Assembly (NCBI RefSeq): GCF_025024155.1
Contig: NW_026251781.1
Span: 1 to 64,000, forward strand
Source: Gamsiella multidivaricata
Taxonomy: Eukaryota; Mortierellomycota; Mortierellomycetes; Mortierellales; Mortierellaceae
Length of the DNA: 64,000 nucleotides
Direction of reading: 5' to 3'
Part shown: one piece after another, positions 57,553 to 64,000 of the stretch
Layout of the letters: the number at the start of each line of letters is the position of its first letter
How positions within the stretch are numbered: the first letter of the stretch is position 1
The notes under the pieces: generated by a model
Databases searched by the model: none
Told to the model about the DNA's origin: nothing
What the model saw: the letters and a program-made list of their open reading frames with translations, nothing else
Translations under genes and position numbers: made by a program

Positions 57553-58548
57553 ATGCAAGTCTTCTTCCGAACTCCCAATGGGCGCCTTGTTGCTAGACAG
57601 CTCCTCGACACGCTTACACTAGACGATTTCATCAAGACCGCGGGCGATGTGCTGGGGACCACCATTCGTGACGAGATTCTAAGCTGGCGATACACAGTCG
57701 GCAGCAAACCTCTCGATGTGAAAAATGCAAAGGAGTTTGATAAGTGCAAGCAGCATATCATTAAAGAGTGCAACATCTTTGTGCTGGGTCGTCTTCTGGG
57801 GGGATCTACTTTTCCGGACACGCTTCAGACCATTGTTGAGCAGCAGCTCGAGGACGAGCTAGACAAAGTGGCTACGCACTCTTCCGAGTGTTCGATATGC
57901 CTCGACACTGACACGGACTGTCTTAAAGCGTGCTGCGTGTGGATGTGCAGTGAGGATTTCAAGAGCTGGATACTGGACAAGCAGTTCAAGACGTCTTGCA
58001 TACTGTGCTCCAAAGTAATTATGCTCAAAGACATCTTCAAGTCACCAGAATACATCGCAACTGTACAGGCTCTCGAGGATGAAAAGCAGCTTCTGCAGAA
58101 CATGGATTGCCAGCGCTGCCTCAACTGCAATGTACTTATGCACAACGAAACCATGTCGTCGTGTCAGACTTGCGTCAAGTGTCATCGCTTGTTCTGTTTC
58201 TTCTGCAACCGCAACTGGAATGCCGCGACAATGCTCAACCGCCAGAATTCATGTGGCAAGGAATGTGTCTACGAGACTATGCTCTCATTCCAACTTGTAC
58301 GCTTCCACTACAAGAGAGACATGAAGATCCCGAGTCGACGTACATGTCCCCGGTGTTTTAACTTCGGTGCATATGATGGCAAATGCAAGTACCACTCCTG
58401 CACAGTATGCAAATTCACCTTTTGTTTTCTGTGCCTCGAAGAGGAGAACGAGTGCAAGAGAATACACAAGTCCCAGTACGACCATGCCTGCGTCCGCACG
58501 CCTGTCTCTCAGACCTACAGCATGTTTCCACGGCTGGTTTCGCTGTGA
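57553..58548 (+). CDS. Ubiquitin-like domain plus RBR-type E3 ubiquitin ligase
   Basis: Intronless ORF of 331 residues from the ATG at 57553 (MQVFFRTPNGRLVARQLLDT); an in-frame ATG at 57391 gives a less plausible extension. The first 80 residues read like a ubiquitin-like domain, starting as ubiquitin does (MQ-x-F) and ending FVLGRLLGGS. RING1 follows at about 112-150 (CSICLDT, CILC), an IBR at about 185-225 (CQRCLNC, CVKCHRLFCFFC) and RING2 at about 265-295: CPRC, nine residues, C, then HSCTVC and FCFLC. The spacing CxxC-x9-C-x4-CxxC-x4-CxxC matches the catalytic RING2 of RBR ligases, with Cys of DGKC as the acceptor. UBL-RBR order recalls Parkin, but the two are probably not orthologues. 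Confidence 0.75.
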   Translation: MQVFFRTPNGRLVARQLLDTLTLDDFIKTAGDVLGTTIRDEILSWRYTVGSKPLDVKNAKEFDKCKQHIIKECNIFVLGRLLGGSTFPDTLQTIVEQQLEDELDKVATHSSECSICLDTDTDCLKACCVWMCSEDFKSWILDKQFKTSCILCSKVIMLKDIFKSPEYIATVQALEDEKQLLQNMDCQRCLNCNVLMHNETMSSCQTCVKCHRLFCFFCNRNWNAATMLNRQNSCGKECVYETMLSFQLVRFHYKRDMKIPSRRTCPRCFNFGAYDGKCKYHSCTVCKFTFCFLCLEEENECKRIHKSQYDHACVRTPVSQTYSMFPRLVSL

Positions 58549-59296
58549 CACGATCCCCCCGATGTCTACGTATGCTGGCTTATAACCTGCACTATTTTCA
58601 GCAGAGTGTTTCTTCAGTCTTTACTGCCTCACTTGGCCAAAATATATTTATAAATTTATAGCAATTATCATTATATTAAATTATCAGGTTCCTTTTTATT
58701 TGGTTTATTTGGATATAAAGATAAAGATATCGAAAGCGCGCAAAATGGATGCGTCCTGTCGAGTCACTGTCCTGATGTTAGAGTTCCTGAAAACCACGCT
58801 TGACAGTAGCCGGGAAGACGCTGGTTGGTTGCCGGGAAGTGTAACCTACACCGACATTTCTAGAGGCTTCAAGGCGAAAAAATAATAATAATACTAATCT
58901 TACCGCGCTCTAGCTCTGCCTCCCTGGACTGACTGAAGACCCGATCTTCTACGGTTACCGCACGTCAGACTGCTCTCCAAAGATGATTGCCTACGGCCAG
59001 CTTGTCAGAAATCTGGATATCAGTACGGTTGCTGTGCATTTGCCCACCTTGCACCAATTCTCGATATCCAATATCCATTGTCGTTTACCGCAAATGGGAC
59101 ATCCAAAATTCTTTTGACTTCATCCGAAAATAGAACTTTAGTGTGCTGCAAAACACTAGAATGAATAAAGCTTCCAGGAGTACCATCTCATCTCCCATCC
59201 TTCTTTTGCTCGCTTTTCTCATTCAACCCGACCTATACCAGCAGCACACGGCTCTTTCTATTCTCAACCGTCGCATACTGAACGTGTCAACGCACC
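58549..59296. other. Intergenic, about 750 bp
   Basis: AT-rich, with an ORF at 58700-58885 (61 codons) that lacks support. Upstream of 59297 the DNA is CT-rich, as in the leaders of other genes here. Confidence 0.4.
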
Positions 59297-62200
59297 ATGG
59301 CTGACGCGCCATTCGACTTTCTGGGCGAAGCCGGCATCCCCGCCAGCATCAACAGCCCCGCCGCAGAGGCAGGAGGAGCACTCAAGGAAGAAGAGGATGC
59401 ATTCTCGGCTGCAGTCTCTGTCTGGAGAAGTATGACGACCTTTCCAAAGGCAGTATGGCATTCCAATTCGATGACTTGGCCATTTACGTTGGTACTGACC
59501 GGATTGGACCAATATCTGCCCGTTTTATTTCTTTTTTTCGGCAGGCATCCAGCTCCCTGTTATCCAACAAGAGATGGACAATCAATCGGTGGAACTCTTG
59601 GAACAGCAACAACAAAGTTTGGCAGGACGAAAGAGACTAGCCGAACTGACTCGAGGTGAGTGGATCGGGTTTGTGTTTTTAGACAAACGCGAGTATGGGC
59701 TGATCTGCCATGTTATTGACCTTTTCACATTTGTATCGTATGTTTACGTTGTAAGAATTCAAAAGGATTAATGATCAGGAAAAGCTGCAGCAATTCAAGT
59801 TGCTGCTAAAGGCATACCAACAGGAGATCGACGCGATTACAAAGAGAGAAAAGGCTACCGCACAGGCATTTCTGAGCGTGTACAATGTTCTCGGTCAAGC
59901 ACCGGATCCTGCGAAGTTACTACAGGTTGCAGCTGTAAGTGGAGCTAGGATTAGCTGAAAAGAAATCTGGACTACAATTTGCATGATTTCTTTTTTTTTT
60001 TCTTTTTTTTTTTGCCTTGAGTGCTTCTCGCTAACATGGATGGGGAAGGGATCTGTTTTTTAGGATCAAACGATCAAACTGGAGGAGATTGGGCTCTTGC
60101 AGGCCGAGAACATTCGACTCAAGGAAGAGAATGCCAGTCTGAATAGACAAACCACGAACCTGCGATCCATGTCGAGCAACGCCACCAAACTACAGCAGCG
60201 GCTGACTCGATTAGAAACGAAGCAAGAAGAGACCATTCAGGAGAAGGTCAGAGAGAAGGAACAGGCGTTCAGAGAAGAGTGGGAGGAAAGGATTCGGAGC
60301 GCCAAGGAGAGGTATGTCTGCTTCGCTCTTTCTTTCAATTGTGTCCGTATATGAATATATATTGCGCCGCGCGCGTTTCGTTTCCATTGCGAACTTGAGA
60401 CAACATATCAATCATATACATTTGATGACGACGAATTAATAGGGAACACGACTTGCAGAGACAACTGAACCAGGCAAAGGATCAACTCAGGACACTTAAA
60501 CATACCAATGACTCGACACAGGCAACTCTGGTCGATCACTCGCAAAAGTACGAGGAGGAAGTTGTCGCCAAGCTGGCGGAGCTGGACATCGTGCTTCTAG
60601 ACTATGAGCGAGCCAATACCAGGATATCGGAACTCGAGGGCCAGAACGAGTTGTTGCGGGACCAAGTGGACAACACACAAGGACGGGGCATTGACCAAGA
60701 GAGGTAACACACATTTCATCAGGCGCAATGTTCACAAGAGAGGAAAAGAAAAAAAAGAAAACAAATGGCGTCTGAAAGAAGCCGGATATTAACCAGATTC
60801 GCGGTTTTATTGTAGGGCTGCAACATTGGAACAGACCATTGAGAACCAGGATGTTGAGCTGCAAGGATTGACAACCGTCTTGGAGAACCTCAAGTCGTCG
60901 AGCAAGGTAACACAAAAACTTTTTGTCTTCTCTTTTCTTGAATGAACAGACTGGCCTTGGGTCATTCGCGGCAATAGTGCTAAACAGTATCCTCAAATTT
61001 GCTTACCACAGAAACAAATAACGACATTGGAGCGCAAGACAGTCAACCTGCAGCGGGAACTTCAGGAAAGGACAGATGAAGTCGAGTCAATAAAGCGCAA
61101 ATTGGACCAGTACAAGGACTACGAATCTGTCAAGAGTGAGCTTGAAGTTCTCAAGGTACACGACAAAACAGACCGTCCAGGGGATTCCCCTGTCGATTCA
61201 AGTTAATGTGGTCAACAGTAGGATAGCTCTAACCGATTTCTGTTCTGCCGAAACCCATCTTGTTAGTATATCGAGTTCTCTGGCTCGAGAGGAGTGGATG
61301 TTGATGACGACTGGGACGAGCGCGTGCTGACCCTGGCAAGCAAGAACCTCGAGAAACCGCTTGAGGTCCTGTTGATGGAAAAGAATCGCAAGCTGGAGAA
61401 CGAGCTCACGGAACTCAAGGTCCTCCATGAATCTATCACACAGGAACTGGAGGACGTGCGAACTCGCCATGAGGTGGCCACCCGCCAGCTCGGTTCACAG
61501 ACCGAACTCATTCAACGACTGGAAGAGGACATCACACGATTGAACCAGTCGACGGGCGCAGGTGGGTCGGTGGCAGGGAACGGCGGCTTCAATGGATATT
61601 TTATTGGACCAGCAGGTAGTACTCCAGGCGGATTCCAAAACCCGACTTCACCACCCTATGGAAAACACTCGTTCTCGGGAGATGTCATTGGAGGCGTGGC
61701 CTTGGGGTCAGTGCTCCCTACAACCCCGCGGACACCAGGATTTCCTTCTACCCCATCACTCAACCCGGACTCTATGGGATCTGGCGGACCTGGTGCTGGC
61801 CCACTCTCAGCTCCAGCTCCGGCAGACCATGGCATTCTGGCGATCGTAACAAGTCAGCGCGATCGCTTCCGTCAGAGGAACAGTGAGCTGGAGGAGCAGC
61901 TTCGCCAGCAGTCGGAGCAAATTTCCAACCTCAGGAACGAGACCAGCCAGCTGCAGAGGGACAATCTGAAGCTGTATGAGAAGATCAAGTTCATGCAGTC
62001 ATACCGGGACGAATCCTCTGGTTCGGGTGTCGGGGGCGGCTACTCTGCAGCGGGATCTGCAGCGCCTAGTGCTATGGTCGATTACACCTCACCGTTCAGG
62101 AACACTGGCGTGGTCGGTCGTGCAACAGGCGGTGGAGTGGGTGGCCACTACAAAAAGGACGACGGAGACGAGGTGCAGATGCAGTCTCTGGATCCAACGG

Positions 62201-62487
62201 ATCGGTACCGTAACATATATGAGGAGAGTATGAACCCATTCGAGGCGTTCCACAAGAAGGAGGAGAGCCGCCGGTTCAACAGCATGACACCCGCAGACAA
62301 GGCTATGCTGACGATGAGCAGGCTGGTCTTAACCAACAAGTGGACAAGGACTATGCTGGTCGCGTACACGATGGGGCTGCATTTCTTAATGGTCGTGATG
62401 CTCTACAAGATGGGCACCTTGGAAGAGTGTCGACATGACCATGAAACACCCAACGGCGCGAACCCTATGTTGCCTTCGGACGACTGA
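59297..62487 (+). CDS. COY1: CASP/COY1-family Golgi membrane golgin
   Basis: Eight exons, 59297-59429, 59545-59655, 59756-59934, 60064-60311, 60443-60703, 60816-60906, 61012-61155 and 61267-62487, give 795 residues. Nearly all of the protein is coiled coil (QSVELLEQQQQSLAGRKRLA; EFKRINDQEKLQQFKLLLKA). Diagnostic CASP elements are KSELEVLKYIEFSG, the NLEKPLEVLLMEKNRKLENE block, and, at the C-terminus, RLVLTNKWTRTMLVAYTMGL followed by a transmembrane segment (about 748-771) and a short lumenal acidic tail. CASP/COY1 is a single-pass golgin tethering retrograde vesicles at the Golgi. A Gly/Pro/Ser-rich insert (about 490-600) interrupts the coil. Tail-to-tail with NOP14. Confidence 0.93.
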
Positions 62488-62702
62488 GGACGCAATGCGT
62501 AGAATCAAATAAAATATAATAAAAAAAAAAGTGCAGAAGAAGCAGCGCCTGATGTGCAGATCGAGTAATAATGCAGACTAATAGATTTTATTGGGTTTCT
62601 AGTGTAACAATGATAGGGATGGTGCAAATGAATATGGTAAAGTGAATGGAATGAAAGAAAACCAATGAAGAGAGAAGACAGCAGAGCAAGGCCAGGCCAC
62701 CT

Positions 62703-64000
62703 TTAGTTGCGTTTGCCCTTCTGCTTCTTCAGCTTCTTCATCCTGGCCTCGGCGTTCTTCTCGCCCTGATCTGCCTCGAGTCCGCTCATGATGCCCTTGA
62801 TCTTTGCGTTGTACTCCACATCCTTCTCGCGCTGGACACGGAGCTTCTCGCGGGCGACGAATTGGGCATCCTTCCTCAACTCGCGGATGGCACCCTTCTT
62901 CTCCTTCTTGTACTGGACCTGCAGCTTGTGAGCCTGAGCACGCTCCACATCCGGGTCGTAATGCTTGTCCAGAGAGTAGCCCTCCTCGAACTTGGGCACA
63001 TAGGAGGCAATGGGCACGGGCTTGTGGGCCTGCATCTGCAAGGGAGCACGGGTGTCTGCTGAGAACGAATCGAGCTTCTGGATGCGATCCAGTGCCTTCT
63101 CGAGCTGGGCCTTAAGCGATAACGAAAAGTGTGATACTGAGGAGAGAGTCTTAAGCAGGCCGGTGGGGCCCTCGAACAGCTCCTTGAAGGCGCCTGTTGA
63201 TGCGTAGAGGAGAGCGTATTTCGTAAGAAGGTCTGCCGTCGCTGACATGGCGGATACCCTAGAAGTGACAGGAGTCAAAAGGAAAAAAAAAAGAAAAAAA
63301 AATATGAGTACCATTGCTTTGGGTAATGATCGATGTAGTGAAGTTATACAATAAATCTACTCGGGTAATACCTATAGTTGTTCTTCTCAAGAGCGGCGTC
63401 CTTCATTTTGAACATCTCCATCGAGAGGCGTCCAGTTTCTACAGATTGCAGGCCCTTGGTCGTCATCTGCAGGGCGCTCCTGTCGATATCGAAGATGGGG
63501 AACGAGCCTGGCAGGCTATCGATATCCTTGAATGTGCCCTTGGGTGCCAAGTAGACAAGCGACGAACTCAAAAAGTTGATCGCCTCAGGAACAGCACGCT
63601 TAGACAAAGACTGGTAGTCCAGGAAAAGATTACACAGCATCAATCCCGAGGTAAGGTCTTTGACTGATGCAACCTGGCACTGGCCCAAGTATTGACTCAT
63701 CAAAAACTGGGCAGGCGTAATGACTTGGTGCTGGAAATCAGATGTTGAATAGATCTGACCAAGGATACGGAGGAATGTCAGCTTGCCGCTCTTGGGAAAG
63801 CCCGACGTCGTTCCTGATGTAAGATCCTTGAGCAGCTCTGCTTCGAACGCCTCCAAAAATCCGAGGATGCATTCCGTTGCATAATCGCCCAGTTGCGAGG
63901 TCATGGCGTAGATGTGGCGAACAAGAGTGTTGAGGGCTGTGGTGGGGTACTTCTGCTCCGAGGCCGAGATCTGGAAGACATAGTCAAGCAAGACTGGGTA
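62703..64000 (-). CDS. NOP14: NOP14, 40S ribosome biogenesis factor, C-terminal part
   Basis: Two exons are seen, from the window edge to 63372 and 63258-62703, joined in AG|GGTATC. The visible 400 residues are the C-terminal half of NOP14: FLDYQSLSKRAVPEAINFLS and VYLAPKGTFKDIDSLPGSFP, then RELRKDAQFVAREKLRVQRE before a basic tail (ARMKKLKKQKGKRN). Nop14 binds Emg1/Nop1 and joins the SSU processome for 18S rRNA maturation in the nucleolus. The 5' end lies beyond the window, so start and promoter are unknown. It is tail-to-tail with the CASP gene, 215 bp apart. Confidence 0.93.

Noticed and set aside
1..64000. tRNA, rRNA, CRISPR and other RNA genes
   Set aside because: I looked for T-loop and A/B-box like strings and regularly spaced repeats and found none convincing; a covariance-model search would be decisive.

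Overview
The window looks like nuclear DNA of an early-diverging filamentous fungus, most likely Mortierellomycotina (Mortierella-like). This is inferred from short GT-AG introns, pyrimidine-rich leaders, many poly-A/T tracts and the style of the lineage-specific proteins. No database search was possible. Eukaryotic genes are given as the span from start codon to stop codon, and exon limits are listed in the text where I could follow them through splice sites and reading frame.

Layout. 0-15.6 kb is dense housekeeping DNA: a tail-anchored Ser-rich protein, the NEDD8 E1 subunit ULA1/NAE1, the mitochondrial p32/MAM33 protein, succinate dehydrogenase flavoprotein SDH1, prefoldin subunit 1, NEDD8/RUB1, an unknown probably mitochondrial protein and a small BRI3/LITAF-like membrane protein. 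15.6-21.0 kb is a gene desert, followed by an SFP1-like C2H2 zinc-finger regulator (21-23 kb). 23-32 kb is accessory DNA: gene fragments, a 297-bp-period tandem repeat, a protein with a possible PD-(D/E)XK-like core and an uncertain reading frame, and a decayed coiled-coil gene. 32.2-35.3 kb is a Nup53/Nup35-type nucleoporin. 36.5-45.5 kb is a structured accessory block: two direct copies of a roughly 1.75-1.97 kb repeat flank a divergent pair of F-box/leucine-rich paralogues, one frameshifted and one carrying two nonsense codons, plus a third F-box relic. 45.6-52.3 kb holds a tandem-PH-domain protein and a PSD2-type phosphatidylserine decarboxylase. 52.5-58.6 kb is accessory: decayed ORFs, a small fungal conserved protein and a ubiquitin-like plus RBR-type E3 protein. 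59.3-64 kb returns to housekeeping: a CASP/COY1 golgin and the C-terminal part of NOP14.

Shared theme. Several genes bear on ubiquitin-like signalling: NEDD8, its E1 subunit, three F-box loci (F-box proteins serve cullin-RING ligases, whose cullins are neddylated) and an RBR ligase. Their co-occurrence may be chance. Other pairs share intergenic promoters (ULA1/p32, PFD1/NEDD8, the F-box pair). No tRNA, rRNA or CRISPR was recognised.
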